A stretch of DNA of 64,000 bases, taken from positions 60,772 to 124,771 of the forward strand of contig JBMHBX010000032.1 of assembly GCA_049890215.1 (NCBI GenBank), read 5' to 3'. A model generated the notes under the pieces. The model saw only the letters and a list, made by a program, of their open reading frames with translations, was not told where the DNA came from and did not search any database. The DNA is from UBA685 sp049890215. Lineage in GTDB: Bacteria; Pseudomonadota; Alphaproteobacteria; Puniceispirillales; Puniceispirillaceae. The translations under genes were made by a program, and so were the position numbers. This document shows positions 1 to 9,011 of this stretch, piece after piece; the stretch's first letter is position 1; each line of letters begins with the position of its first letter.

Positions 1-98
1 TTGCCCGTTATGATATGGCAGATGCGCCTTTTGATAAGGTGCAAGCTGCTTTTATCGCTGCGACAAAGGCAATTCATAGTCAGGCAGTTTTACGGTAG
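1..98 (+). CDS. rnpA: 3' end of ribonuclease P protein component (partial)
   Basis: An open frame enters from the left edge (reading from base 3) and ends at TAG 96-98, giving about 31 C-terminal residues that end in HSQAVLR. The fragment alone is too short to identify. The assignment rests on position: it lies 39 bases before yidD and then yidC, and in most bacteria rnpA directly precedes yidD-yidC. The basic, Ala-rich helical end fits the C-terminal helix of RnpA, the protein subunit that helps RNase P mature tRNA 5' ends. The function is inferred from context. Confidence 0.6.
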   Translation, partial: ARYDMADAPFDKVQAAFIAATKAIHSQAVLR

Positions 99-137
99 AT
101 ATGGTCTCTTATTCCTCAGATGAATAGGGTTTGATAA

Positions 138-398
138 ATGCTAAAATATCTTACAATTTTGCCTTTTTTAGCTTTGATCTATGGGTATCGTTATTTCATA
201 TCACCTCTGCTTGGTGTGAATTGCCGGTATCAGCCAAGCTGTTCTGCCTATGCAATTGAGGCATTTCAAAGATTTGGGGCATTGCGTGGCGGCCTATTAA
301 CGGTTAAACGTATGGGACGTTGTCATCCTTGGGGCGGTCATGGTTATGATCCAGTGCCTGATTTTGATAGGAATTCGGCCAAAGATGACGATAAATAA
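138..398 (+). CDS. yidD: YidD, membrane protein insertion efficiency factor
   Basis: This 86-residue protein carries the family signature: a short hydrophobic N-terminus, then CRYQPSCSAYAIEAFQRFG with the paired cysteines and the YAIEA helix, then the GRCHPWGGHGYDPVP segment. YidD is a small membrane-peripheral protein that helps YidC insert and fold inner-membrane proteins. It sits between the rnpA end and yidC, the standard arrangement, and is probably cotranscribed with them. An AGGG ribosome-binding sequence lies about 9 bases before the ATG. Length is normal for the family and no key residue is missing. Confidence 0.95.
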   Translation: MLKYLTILPFLALIYGYRYFISPLLGVNCRYQPSCSAYAIEAFQRFGALRGGLLTVKRMGRCHPWGGHGYDPVPDFDRNSAKDDDK

Positions 399-459
399 GA
401 TAATGGCAAAGCCAAATGTGGTTTTGTCCAATGACAGTTAAGTGGACCATTGTGAAATT

Positions 460-2193
460 ATGACACCTGATACACGAAATTTGATCGCAGCCGCCTCTTT
501 ATCTATGGCTGTTCTGGTTGGCTGGCAGCTTTATTTTGTTGAGCCTGATTTAGAGGCGCAACGTGATGCTTATAACGCTGAGCAGACAGCCAATGATCTG
601 CCATCTTCTGCGCCAGAATCTGGTGGGGCGGCTACAGGTCAGGCACAAGTTGCCCCGGGGCTTGAAAAAAAGCGTATCGCCGATGATGCCAGACGCGTGG
701 CAATTACAACGCCTCTCATCACAGGGTCTCTGACAACAAAAGGGGCGCGTATTGATGATGTTGTGCTGACAGCCTATCGCGAAAGTCTGGATGAAGATGC
801 AGATGATATCACCTTGTTGCGCAAGATTTCGGATCAACAACCTTATTTTGCAGAATTTGGATGGATTGGTGATAATCAGGATGTCAGCCTGCCAGATGCG
901 CAAACGATCTGGACAGCGTCATCAGATAGTCTGACACCAGATAATGATGTTTCACTTATGTGGGATAATGGCGAGGGGCTTGTCTTTACGCGCACACTTG
1001 CCATTGATGATCAATATATGATCACGATCACAGATGAGGTGGCAAGCACAGTAGATGAAGATTTGCGCTTGCTGCCTTATGGGCTGATCAGACGTTTTGG
1101 CACACCTGAGACCACAGGCATTTATATTTTGCATGAAGGGCCGATTGGGGTGGTGGATACCACGCTGAAAGAAAACAGCTATGGTGATTTACGTGATGGC
1201 GTCATTGATTATAAGACAGAGGAAAATGGCGGCTGGATAGGCTTTACAGATAAATATTGGCTGACAGCGCTTGTGCCTGATCAGACAGTAAAGTCGAATT
1301 TTTCAATGCGGGCTCTTTCGGGTAGTGAAGACAGATATCAGACTGATTATCTGGGAACTGCGCTTGTGTTATCGCAAGGTGAGACAATTCGTTATCAAAC
1401 ACGGTTTTTCGCCGGCGCCAAAGTGTTGACGATGATTGATGCTTATAGTGATGAGCTGAATATACCGAATTTTGATTTGGCTATTGATTTTGGCTGGTTT
1501 TACTTCCTGACCAAGCCGTTTTTCTATGCGATTAACTGGCTGAATGGTTTGCTTGGTAATTTCGGTGTGGCGATTTTGGCCTTTACAGTTTTGATTCGTC
1601 TTGTGCTGTATCCGCTTGCTGATAAATCTTATCGGTCTATGGCAAAGATGCGCGCTTTGTCACCAAGGCTGACAAAGATGCGTGAGCAACATAAAGATGA
1701 CAGACAAAAGCTTAATCAGGAAATGATGGCATTATATAAGCAGGAGAAAGTGAATCCTGCCGCAGGTTGTTTGCCTATTTTGCTTCAGATACCTGTGTTT
1801 TTTGCGCTTTATAAGGTGCTTTATGTCTCTATTGAAATGCGTCATGCACCATTTTTTGGCTGGATTCATGATTTATCAGAAGTTGATCCAACTTCGATTT
1901 TCAATCTGTTCGGGTTATTGCCTTATTCAACCGCGATGATACCGGACTTTTTGAATATTGGTATTTGGCCGATTGCCATGGGGCTGTCTATGTATATTCA
2001 GCAGCGTTTGAACCCGCCGCCACCTGATCCTATCCAAGCCAAAATTTTCCAGTGGATGCCGATTTTCTTTACCTTCTTGTTGGCAGGTTTCCCGGCAGGT
2101 TTGGTGATTTACTGGACATGGAACAATACATTATCTGTTATTCAGCAATGGTGGATCACAAGGCAGATTGAAAAATCCATGAAGGCAAAATAG
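460..2193 (+). CDS. yidC: YidC membrane protein insertase
   Basis: YidC/Oxa1 family insertase, 577 residues from the ATG at 460. A GTG at 442 in the same frame would add six residues, but the 460 start gives the usual N-terminus (MTPDTRNLIAAASLSM followed by the first membrane helix). A periplasmic P1 domain follows (about residues 60-340), then the conserved Oxa1 core beginning near FGWFYFLTKPFF, with the groove arginine of LIRLVLYPL near residue 380, a cytosolic hairpin rich in Lys and Met, and the remaining helices. It ends with a short basic tail. It inserts inner-membrane proteins alone or with SecYEG. Upstream is yidD; downstream engB begins 17 bases later, so one operon is likely. Confidence 0.96.
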   Translation: MTPDTRNLIAAASLSMAVLVGWQLYFVEPDLEAQRDAYNAEQTANDLPSSAPESGGAATGQAQVAPGLEKKRIADDARRVAITTPLITGSLTTKGARIDDVVLTAYRESLDEDADDITLLRKISDQQPYFAEFGWIGDNQDVSLPDAQTIWTASSDSLTPDNDVSLMWDNGEGLVFTRTLAIDDQYMITITDEVASTVDEDLRLLPYGLIRRFGTPETTGIYILHEGPIGVVDTTLKENSYGDLRDGVIDYKTEENGGWIGFTDKYWLTALVPDQTVKSNFSMRALSGSEDRYQTDYLGTALVLSQGETIRYQTRFFAGAKVLTMIDAYSDELNIPNFDLAIDFGWFYFLTKPFFYAINWLNGLLGNFGVAILAFTVLIRLVLYPLADKSYRSMAKMRALSPRLTKMREQHKDDRQKLNQEMMALYKQEKVNPAAGCLPILLQIPVFFALYKVLYVSIEMRHAPFFGWIHDLSEVDPTSIFNLFGLLPYSTAMIPDFLNIGIWPIAMGLSMYIQQRLNPPPPDPIQAKIFQWMPIFFTFLLAGFPAGLVIYWTWNNTLSVIQQWWITRQIEKSMKAK

Positions 2194-2210
2194 AAAATGG
2201 GGATGATATC

Positions 2211-2900
2211 GTGACATGGACCCCCTCAGAAGAGGCCGCAGAGTTCGATCGGCTGACCGAGGCTGATATCGAAGCAGGCAGGTTATTATTTGCCGGAGAA
2301 TGCAGCTTTGTGGCTGCGTCTAATTCGATGAGCAATCTGGCGCCTATGGCACGTGATGAAGTGGCTTTTGCGGGGCGGTCAAATGTTGGCAAATCATCTC
2401 TGGTGAATGCTCTGACAGGCCGGAAAACGCTTGCGCGCACTTCGCAAACGCCGGGTCGCACGAGGCAGTTGATTTTCTTTAATCTGGCAAATCGTCTGGA
2501 TTTGGTTGATTTGCCAGGCTATGGCTATGCCTCAGCACCAAAGGCGGATATTGAGGCCTGGTCAAAGCTGACACGCAAATATCTGGCAGGCAGACAAACC
2601 TTGCAGCGTGTGATGCTGTTGGTGGATTGTCGGCGCGGCATAGGCAAAGCAGATAAGCTGATTATGGATTTGCTTGATGAGGCGGCTGTTTCGTGGGCAC
2701 TGGTGATGACAAAGGCTGATAAGTTAAAAGCAGAGGAAGTAGCCAAAGCCTATGCGCAGGCACAAGCAGAGACAAAACGTCATGTTGCTGCCTTTCCGCA
2801 TGTGTTTTTAACCTCAAGCCGTGACGGCAGAGGCATTGCGGAATTAAGAGCGCATTTGGCAAGACTGGCCTCGCCTGCGGTCAAACATCTGTCCTCATGA
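2211..2900 (+). CDS. engB: YihA/EngB ribosome biogenesis GTPase
   Basis: A 229-residue TrmE-Era-EngA-like GTPase of the EngB/YihA/YsxC family, needed for late assembly of the large ribosomal subunit. Visible motifs: P-loop GRSNVGKSS near residues 55-63, GRTRQ switch region, DLPGYG (G3) near residue 100, and TKADK (G4) near residue 168. The start is GTG with a GGGGATG ribosome-binding site 6-10 bases upstream. An N-terminal extension of about 45 residues precedes the G domain, as is usual in alphaproteobacteria. It follows yidC closely and precedes argB, a common alphaproteobacterial order. Confidence 0.94.
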   Translation: MTWTPSEEAAEFDRLTEADIEAGRLLFAGECSFVAASNSMSNLAPMARDEVAFAGRSNVGKSSLVNALTGRKTLARTSQTPGRTRQLIFFNLANRLDLVDLPGYGYASAPKADIEAWSKLTRKYLAGRQTLQRVMLLVDCRRGIGKADKLIMDLLDEAAVSWALVMTKADKLKAEEVAKAYAQAQAETKRHVAAFPHVFLTSSRDGRGIAELRAHLARLASPAVKHLSS

Positions 2901-3003
2901 TCTGTGTGATGAGGCCTTTTGGCAGGCGCACCACAAGTAAGCTGTGTCCGGGCAGGATGCGGCATGAAATAATGAGTGAAACCTCTTAAGGCAGGGGATA
3001 ATT

Positions 3004-3885
3004 ATGACAAATATAGCGAAAGACAAAGACGATATGTCTGATCAATGGCTGGAAAAAGCAGGGCTTCTTGTTGAGGCATTGCCTTATATGCGCCGCTATG
3101 CAGGCAAAGCGATTGTCGTGAAATTTGGCGGCCATGCCATGGGAGAGCAGGCATTTGTTGATAGTTTTGCCTCTGATATGGTGTTGTTGCGTCAGGTTGG
3201 CACAAACCCGCTTATTGTTCATGGTGGCGGGCCGCAAATTGGGGCAATGTTATCGCGCCTTGAGATTGAATCAAATTTTGTTGATGGCCTGCGTGTGACA
3301 GATGAGGCAACAATTTCTGTTGTTGAAATGGTACTGGCAGGCGGCATTAACAAATCACTTGTTGCAGCGATTGCCAAGGCAGGTGGCAAAGCTGTTGGGA
3401 TTTCCGGTAAAGATGGCAATCTTATTCGTGCAACCAAGCTTGATGACGGGGCACTTGGTTTTGTGGGCACACCAGCTGCCATTGATATTCAGGTCATAGA
3501 AGCGCTGATGAGCCATGATATGATGCCTGTGGTGGCGCCGACCGGTCTTGGTGATGATGGTATGACTTATAATATCAATGCTGATACCGCGGCAGGGGCA
3601 GTGGCAGGTGCTATTGGGGCCAGCCGTTTATTGATGCTGTCTGATGTGGCAGGCATACAGGATAAAAACGGGCAGTTAATTGAACGTGTGAATCTCAATG
3701 AGGCACGCGCTCTTATTGCAGATGGCACGGTGACAGGTGGTATGATTCCAAAATTGGAAACCTGTATACAAGCTGTGGAAGACGGGGCTGAGGCTGCGGT
3801 GATTATGGATGGGCGCACGCCTCATGCCGTGTTGGTTGAATTATTTACCGAGCATGGGATTGGCACCATGATTGCAAAAGACTAA
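3004..3885 (+). CDS. argB: Acetylglutamate kinase
   Basis: This 293-residue amino acid kinase phosphorylates N-acetyl-L-glutamate with ATP, the second step of arginine synthesis, in the cytoplasm. The N-terminal KFGGHAMG strand-loop binds phosphate, VHGGGPQIG is the substrate-binding glycine loop, and the C-terminal part has the nucleotide site with NINADTAAGAVAGAIGA and the TGGMIPKLETC segment. A GGCAGGGGATAATT leader gives a good ribosome-binding site before the ATG. Length is normal. In organisms with cyclic arginine synthesis this enzyme is feedback inhibited by arginine; whether that applies here cannot be told from sequence alone. Confidence 0.95.
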   Translation: MTNIAKDKDDMSDQWLEKAGLLVEALPYMRRYAGKAIVVKFGGHAMGEQAFVDSFASDMVLLRQVGTNPLIVHGGGPQIGAMLSRLEIESNFVDGLRVTDEATISVVEMVLAGGINKSLVAAIAKAGGKAVGISGKDGNLIRATKLDDGALGFVGTPAAIDIQVIEALMSHDMMPVVAPTGLGDDGMTYNINADTAAGAVAGAIGASRLLMLSDVAGIQDKNGQLIERVNLNEARALIADGTVTGGMIPKLETCIQAVEDGAEAAVIMDGRTPHAVLVELFTEHGIGTMIAKD

Positions 3886-3892
3886 ATCATGA

Positions 3893-3909
3893 TTATGAGA
3901 GTCTCATAA
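3893..3909. promoter_or_regulatory. Perfect 8-bp-arm palindrome after argB (operator-like)
   Basis: TTATGAGA-G-TCTCATAA is a perfect inverted repeat with a single central base, 7 bases after the argB stop and 24 bases before the HAD nucleotidase gene. A one-base centre is too short for an RNA hairpin loop without losing pairs, and no T tract follows, so a terminator is unlikely. A dimeric DNA-binding protein site is the simplest reading, but this is inferred from symmetry only. Confidence 0.4.
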
Positions 3910-3933
3910 CAAAACGCACAATGCACAAGGTCT

Positions 3934-4650
3934 ATGATGGTACAGGCAACGACAAAGATGACAGCCCTTCTTAGCGGGCTGCGCGATGCGGGAATTGAAA
4001 ATTGGGTTTTTGACCTTGATAATACGATCTATCCTGCAAAATCGAATTTATTTGCCCGTGTGGCAGCGAAAATGACTGAATTCTTAATGCAGGAATTTTC
4101 ACTTGATGAAGAAGATGCAGCGGCGCTGAAAACAAGGCTGTTCAGACAATATGGCACAACCATGCATGGGCTGATGCAAGAATATGGTATGGAGTCAGAT
4201 AAATTTCTGTCCTTTGTGCATGATATTGATTTGTCAGATATCAGCCCTGATACCGAACTAGACAGCTTGCTTGGCCAATTGCCGGGCCGCAAACATATTT
4301 TTACCAATGGCACAGTAGCTCATGCTGAGAATATTTTAGGCGCCTTTGGTGTGCGTGATCATTTTGATGTGATTTTTGATATTGTGGCAGCTGATCATGA
4401 ACCAAAACCGGCAATGCGCCCTTATGAGTTATTTTTGCAAAGCTCTGGTATTAACCCTGAGACTGCGGCTATGTTTGAAGATATGGCTGTCAATCTGAAG
4501 GCACCTTATGCGTTGGGCATGAAGACTATTTGGATTGAGCATGACCATGAATGGGCACGCGAAGGAAGCCAGGAAGCCTATGTTGAATATCAATCAAGCG
4601 ATCTGAAATCGTGCCTGGCAGATATTTTGGGCCTCTCCCAGACACAATGA
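3934..4650 (+). CDS. HAD family pyrimidine 5'-nucleotidase-like phosphatase
   Basis: A 238-residue haloacid dehalogenase phosphatase. Motif I is FDLDNT with the nucleophile Asp27 and general acid Asp29. Motif II is the FTNG turn near residue 126. The Lys and acidic motifs are KPAMRPYELFL and FEDMAVNLKAPYALGMKTIW. The helical cap between motifs I and II matches the SDT1/phm8-type pyrimidine 5'-nucleotidase group, which dephosphorylates pyrimidine monophosphates in the cytoplasm; the true substrate is not readable from sequence. A gene of this kind between argB and dapD is common in alphaproteobacteria. The start could be either of two adjacent ATG codons (3934 or 3937). Confidence 0.85.
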   Translation: MMVQATTKMTALLSGLRDAGIENWVFDLDNTIYPAKSNLFARVAAKMTEFLMQEFSLDEEDAAALKTRLFRQYGTTMHGLMQEYGMESDKFLSFVHDIDLSDISPDTELDSLLGQLPGRKHIFTNGTVAHAENILGAFGVRDHFDVIFDIVAADHEPKPAMRPYELFLQSSGINPETAAMFEDMAVNLKAPYALGMKTIWIEHDHEWAREGSQEAYVEYQSSDLKSCLADILGLSQTQ

Positions 4651-4687
4651 TGATCACCATAAAAAACAGAAAATGTGAGATATAAAG

Positions 4688-5548
4688 ATGGATATCAAAG
4701 CTTTAGAAACACTAATCAACACTGCCTTCGATGACAGAGATGCGATCGGATTTGATACGCAAGGCGATATTCGCGATGGGGTCAATGCAGCGCTTGCCAT
4801 GCTTGATAACGGGCAGGCACGAGTCGCAGAACCAACAGGTGATCATCAATGGCAGGTCAATCAATGGTTAAAAAAAGCTGTGCTATTGTCATTTCGCCTG
4901 AATGATATGCAAATTATGGATGGCGGTGCAGGTCACCCTGAGGCCGGCCCGTCTGTCTGGTGGGATAAGGTGCCGTCTAAATTTTCAGGATGGGATGAAG
5001 CACGCTTTCGTGCTGCCGCGTTTCGTGCCGTGCCAGGCGCGATTGTCCGTCATTCTGCCTTTATTGCGCCATCTGTGGTGCTGATGCCAAGCTTTGTCAA
5101 TCTGGGCGCTTATGTCGGCGAAGGAACTATGGTGGATACATGGGCAACTGTTGGATCATGCGCGCAAATTGGCAAAAATGTGCATTTATCCGGCGGCGCA
5201 GGTATTGGCGGGGTGCTTGAGCCATTGCAGGCAGGCCCTGTTATCATCGAAGATAACTGCTTTATCGGCGCCCGGTCTGAAGTGGTCGAAGGTGTGGTTG
5301 TTGAAGAAGGCGCTGTGTTGTCTATGGGTGTGTTTATCGGTGCATCCACAAAGATCGTGAATCGCATAACTGGTGAAATTCATATGGGGCGGGTGCCTGC
5401 CTATTCAGTGGTTGTGCCAGGCACCTTGCCAGGAAAGCCATTGCAAGATGGCTCTGCCGGACCGTCACTATCTTGTGCAGTGATTATCAAACAGGTGGAT
5501 GAGCGCACCAGAGCTAAAACATCTGTGAATGATTTGCTAAGGGATTAA
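4688..5548 (+). CDS. dapD: Tetrahydrodipicolinate N-succinyltransferase
   Basis: A 286-residue trimeric acyltransferase that transfers succinyl from succinyl-CoA to tetrahydrodipicolinate in lysine and meso-diaminopimelate synthesis. The N-terminal helical domain (about 1-100) is followed by a left-handed parallel beta helix of hexapeptide repeats, visible as spaced V/I residues in the stretch from FIAPSVVL to GAVLSMGVFIGAS, with the conserved GGAGIGGVLEP segment and C-terminal KQVDERTRAKTSVNDLLRD. Length is normal. dapE begins 7 bases downstream, so the succinylase branch is encoded as a pair. Confidence 0.96.
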   Translation: MDIKALETLINTAFDDRDAIGFDTQGDIRDGVNAALAMLDNGQARVAEPTGDHQWQVNQWLKKAVLLSFRLNDMQIMDGGAGHPEAGPSVWWDKVPSKFSGWDEARFRAAAFRAVPGAIVRHSAFIAPSVVLMPSFVNLGAYVGEGTMVDTWATVGSCAQIGKNVHLSGGAGIGGVLEPLQAGPVIIEDNCFIGARSEVVEGVVVEEGAVLSMGVFIGASTKIVNRITGEIHMGRVPAYSVVVPGTLPGKPLQDGSAGPSLSCAVIIKQVDERTRAKTSVNDLLRD

Positions 5549-5555
5549 CAGCGTT

Positions 5556-6725
5556 ATGAGTGCCTCTTTATCATATGGCGTGGATCTGGCAAGGCGGCTT
5601 ATCAGATGCCCGTCTGTCACCCCTGCCGAAGGGGGCGCGCTTGATTTGCTGCAAGATGAGCTGGCAGGCCTTGGTTTTACCACAAACAGGCTTGTCTTTG
5701 GCGCTGGTGATGAGGCCATAGATAATCTGTTTGCTCTCAGAAAAGGAGCTGACGGGGCGCCTCATATCGCCTTTGCCGGCCATACAGATGTGGTGCCGGT
5801 TGGTGATGAAGCTGCCTGGTCTCATGCGCCTTTTGCAGGTGATATCGAAGATGGCAAATTATACGGGCGTGGCGCTGCTGATATGAAAGGTGGTATCGCT
5901 GCCTTTATCGCAGCTGTCAAAGCAAGTGATGAGGCAGGGCTCAGCCAGGCAACACTCAGCCTTATCATCACAGGTGATGAGGAAGGCGTTGCACAAAATG
6001 GCACTGTCAAAATGGTTGAATGGCTGAAAGAGAAGCATATTACGCCTGATTTTTGTATCGTAGGAGAGCCAACAAACCCGGGCGTTATGGGTGAGACCAT
6101 TAAAAATGGCAGGCGCGGGTCACTGACAGGAAAGCTGATGGTGACAGGCACGCAAGGTCATGTGGCTTATCCGCATTTGGCCAATAACCCTGTGCCTGCT
6201 TTGGTGGCGATGCTGGCGCCTGTTAATTCTGCCAAGCTTGATGGCGGGAATGACTATTTTGACCCGTCTACTGCTGAAATTGTTGATCTGTCTATCCCGG
6301 ATGCAGCTGGAAATGTGATTGCGAATAAGGCTTTTGGCCAATTTAATATCCGCTTTAACACAGAACATAGCCAGGATAGCTTAATGGGGTGGCTGTCTGA
6401 GCATTTCACCAGAGTAGCAGATGAGGCACGTGTTTCTTTTGAGGTTGAATGGCAATGTAACGCTCATCCTTTTGTGACAGAACCAAGCGACATGATTTCT
6501 GATTTGCAGGACGCGATAGCGGACATTACAGGCAGGCGGGCTGCGTTATCCACATCTGGTGGCACGTCTGATGCGCGGTTTTTATGCCATCTTTGCCCTG
6601 TGGCAGAATTTGGTCTTGTGGGCCAGACAATGCATAAAATCAATGAACATGTGGCACTAGATGATATTGATAGCCTTGCTGCCATTTATGCTGCCTTTTT
6701 GGCGCGAAATGCTGTGAAAGGATAA
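5556..6725 (+). CDS. dapE: Succinyl-diaminopimelate desuccinylase
   Basis: A 389-residue M20 family metallohydrolase that removes succinate from N-succinyl-LL-diaminopimelate. Metal and catalytic residues are present: His76 and Asp78 in AGHTDVVP, Asp109 in GRGAADMKGG, the catalytic Glu142-Glu143 pair in TGDEEG, the GEPTNPG segment, and the late histidine in MHKINEHVALDD. The central dimerisation domain (about 180-290) is intact. It is translationally close to dapD, and a small membrane protein gene follows 8 bases later. Together with dapD it supplies precursors for lysine and peptidoglycan. Confidence 0.96.
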   Translation: MSASLSYGVDLARRLIRCPSVTPAEGGALDLLQDELAGLGFTTNRLVFGAGDEAIDNLFALRKGADGAPHIAFAGHTDVVPVGDEAAWSHAPFAGDIEDGKLYGRGAADMKGGIAAFIAAVKASDEAGLSQATLSLIITGDEEGVAQNGTVKMVEWLKEKHITPDFCIVGEPTNPGVMGETIKNGRRGSLTGKLMVTGTQGHVAYPHLANNPVPALVAMLAPVNSAKLDGGNDYFDPSTAEIVDLSIPDAAGNVIANKAFGQFNIRFNTEHSQDSLMGWLSEHFTRVADEARVSFEVEWQCNAHPFVTEPSDMISDLQDAIADITGRRAALSTSGGTSDARFLCHLCPVAEFGLVGQTMHKINEHVALDDIDSLAAIYAAFLARNAVKG

Positions 6726-6733
6726 AGGGTTTT

Positions 6734-7285
6734 ATGTTGAATTTGTCACCTGGTACCTTATTTCGCTCAGTGGCCGCAGCATGGCGCCTTGCTCTTGGCA
6801 GAGGCAAGCCGCAGGATTTGTTTTCCTCTTCGCGTGACGCATTCTGGCAATCAGTGTGGGGTGTATGGATTTTGCATGTGCTGGCGACCTCATTTGCAAG
6901 TTCCATTTTCGGGACAGTTTTATTTCTGCGCCTGTCTTTAATTTCGCTTATTTCCTCATTAGCTTATATCTGGCTTGTGCATTTCCTGCTTAGCCGGATT
7001 GGTAAAACTGAGGCATTTTTAGATTTCATCATCCCCTATCAATGGCTAACAGCTTTGCAGGCGATATTATTTGGCTCTATTGCGCTGAGCGTCATAGCGG
7101 CGCCGCAATTACAATTGCATCTGGCAGTGATACCGGTGGTGATTTGGATGATTTTCCGCATGTGGCGACTGGCAAGAGATGTGATTGGCATTTCAGGCGG
7201 GCTTGCGGTTGGTTTTATTCTGGCGCGTATTATTCTTGACGGATTTGTCAATTTTGCCACAGGCGTTGCTGCGCCTGTCTCATAG
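6734..7285 (+). CDS. Hypothetical multi-pass membrane protein
   Basis: A 183-residue protein that I do not recognise as a named family. It begins with a short amphipathic stretch and then has about four hydrophobic segments, near residues 42-62, 65-90, 100-125 and 128-145, with a last one around 155-175. Most charged residues lie in loops. It lies 8 bases after dapE with an AAAGGG ribosome-binding sequence, so it is probably cotranscribed with dapD-dapE. A similarly placed YIP1-like or unnamed membrane protein occurs beside dapE in other alphaproteobacteria, but no catalytic motif can be seen, so I assign no function. Confidence 0.7.
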   Translation: MLNLSPGTLFRSVAAAWRLALGRGKPQDLFSSSRDAFWQSVWGVWILHVLATSFASSIFGTVLFLRLSLISLISSLAYIWLVHFLLSRIGKTEAFLDFIIPYQWLTALQAILFGSIALSVIAAPQLQLHLAVIPVVIWMIFRMWRLARDVIGISGGLAVGFILARIILDGFVNFATGVAAPVS

Positions 7286-7295
7286 GCTGTGAGCG

Positions 7296-8033
7296 CTAAA
7301 AACAGATTTGTGACAGATAAAGGCCATGAGGCGGTGCTGCCGGCCCTGCTTTGCGCCTGTCTTTTGCTTCAAGTGCCTCTTTGACATCATCAGGCTGCCA
7401 TTTGCCGCGCCCGACCTGTGCCAGTGTTCCCGTGATATTGCGGATTTGATTATGCAGGAAAGAAAGCGCTGAGGCGTGAATTTGCACCTCATCCCCTGTG
7501 CGGGTCACGGTGAGCTTATCAAGGGTGCGCACAGGTGATTTTGCCTGACAGGCGGTGGCACGAAAGCTTGTGAAATCATGCAAGCCTATCAGATGATTGG
7601 CAGCTTCCTGCATAGATGCAATGTCGAGAGGATAAGGTACATGCCACATAAAATCACGATGAAGGGCTGTGCCAATTTTACGATTGAGAATGCGATAAAT
7701 ATAAGCGCGCTTTGTTGCTGAAAATCTGGCATGCATGTCATCACAGACGTGACTGGCGGCCAGAATCCTGATTTGATCTGTTTTTAACTTTGCATTCAGG
7801 CCAAGCATAATGGCCTTTTCATCAAATTTATCAGCTACATCAAGGTGAGCGACCTGACCATATGCATGAACACCGGCATCTGTGCGCCCTGAGCCTTGAA
7901 TCGCGATATCTTGTCCTGTCAGCTCTCTTGCGGCCTGTTCAAGAAAGCCTTGCACAGAGTGGCCATTATCCTGGCGTTGCCAGCCAACAAGGTCTGTGCC
8001 GTCATATTCAATGGTGATAAAAAAGCGCTTCAT
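7296..8033 (-). CDS. truA: tRNA pseudouridine(38-40) synthase TruA
   Basis: A 245-residue pseudouridine synthase acting on positions 38-40 of the tRNA anticodon stem. The catalytic aspartate is Asp52 in SGRTDAGVHAYGQVAHLD, the family signature. The N-terminus (IEYDGTDLVGWQRQ) and the C-terminal FLHNQIRNITGTLAQVGRGKW also match. Its ATG overlaps the fmt stop codon (TGATG, sharing one base), so translation is coupled to fmt. It is the last gene of a def-fmt-truA operon on the minus strand and converges with the membrane protein gene 10 bases away. Length is normal. Confidence 0.95.
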   Translation of the reverse strand: MKRFFITIEYDGTDLVGWQRQDNGHSVQGFLEQAARELTGQDIAIQGSGRTDAGVHAYGQVAHLDVADKFDEKAIMLGLNAKLKTDQIRILAASHVCDDMHARFSATKRAYIYRILNRKIGTALHRDFMWHVPYPLDIASMQEAANHLIGLHDFTSFRATACQAKSPVRTLDKLTVTRTGDEVQIHASALSFLHNQIRNITGTLAQVGRGKWQPDDVKEALEAKDRRKAGPAAPPHGLYLSQICF

Positions 8034-8995
8034 CAGATTTGAGAGTCCAAAGATATATTGATGGTCAGTGTCCTGCCCCTTAGAAATTCAGCAGATGTCA
8101 TCGGTTTTTTGCCAGATGGTTGCAGGGTATGAATGCCAAGAACAGTGCCATCGCCGCATGCTAATAATAAGGCATTGTCATCATCTGTGCCTAGATAAGT
8201 GCCTGCCTTCTTGTCATGTGTCATCGCGCTAATGCTGGCTGTCAGGCATTTTAGTCTTGCGCCTGATTGTCCTTTGATAAAGCTGCCCGGGAAAGGTGAG
8301 AATGCGTGAATTTGTTGTTTTAGCGCCTGTGCAGGGCGCGCCAAATCAAGGGCGGCTTCTGATTTGTGAATTTTGGCAGCATAGGTGATGCCATTTTCAC
8401 TTTGCGGCACAGGCACGGCTGTGCCATCAGCGATTTTATCAATCGCCAACAAAAGCGTTTTAGCAGTCATCATTGCAAGGCGATCATGCAGTGTTTGGGC
8501 TGTATCCTGCGGGCTGATATTTGTTTGCATTTTTTCTATGACAGGTCCGGTATCAAGACCTTTTTCCATCATCATTGCACAGGTACCTGTTACAGGATCA
8601 CCTGATTCAATGGCGCGTTGGATAGGCGCTGCGCCGCGCCATCGCGGCAATAAAGAGGCATGCCCGTTGACAGAGCCATAAGGTGGTATGGATAAGATGT
8701 CACCTGGCAGAATAAGGCCATAGGCAACCACCACAAATAAATCTGGTCTAAGAGCTGCCAGATGGTTTTTTACCTCATCTCCTGAGAGAGATTCTGGCCA
8801 GCTTGTCGGGATATTATGGTCCATCGCACAGGTGGCAACAGGTGTCTTTGTCTCAGCCATGCCGCGGCCTGCAGCGCGCGGGGGCTGTGTTAATACATGG
8901 GAGATATCATGGTCTGATTGCAAAAGTGCTTCCAGAGTCGGACAGGCAAAGTCAGGGCTTCCCATGAATATGATTTTCAGCCCCTTTGCCGGCAT
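8033..8995 (-). CDS. fmt: Methionyl-tRNA formyltransferase
   Basis: This enzyme formylates initiator Met-tRNA using 10-formyltetrahydrofolate. It shows the IIFMGSPDFA start of the Rossmann domain, the NGHASLLPRWRGAAP catalytic segment with Asn and His, and the Asp of LDTGPV. The C-terminal tRNA-binding domain follows. A GTG at 9019 would extend the frame by eight residues and overlap def. I chose the ATG at 8995 because GAGAGG (9005-9010, minus strand) lies 9 bases upstream of it and the product then starts like other Fmt proteins. The pairing with def (formyl added, formyl removed) is classical. Confidence 0.93.
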   Translation of the reverse strand: MPAKGLKIIFMGSPDFACPTLEALLQSDHDISHVLTQPPRAAGRGMAETKTPVATCAMDHNIPTSWPESLSGDEVKNHLAALRPDLFVVVAYGLILPGDILSIPPYGSVNGHASLLPRWRGAAPIQRAIESGDPVTGTCAMMMEKGLDTGPVIEKMQTNISPQDTAQTLHDRLAMMTAKTLLLAIDKIADGTAVPVPQSENGITYAAKIHKSEAALDLARPAQALKQQIHAFSPFPGSFIKGQSGARLKCLTASISAMTHDKKAGTYLGTDDDNALLLACGDGTVLGIHTLQPSGKKPMTSAEFLRGRTLTINISLDSQI

Positions 8996-9011
8996 TGTCT
9001 TTATCCTCTCA

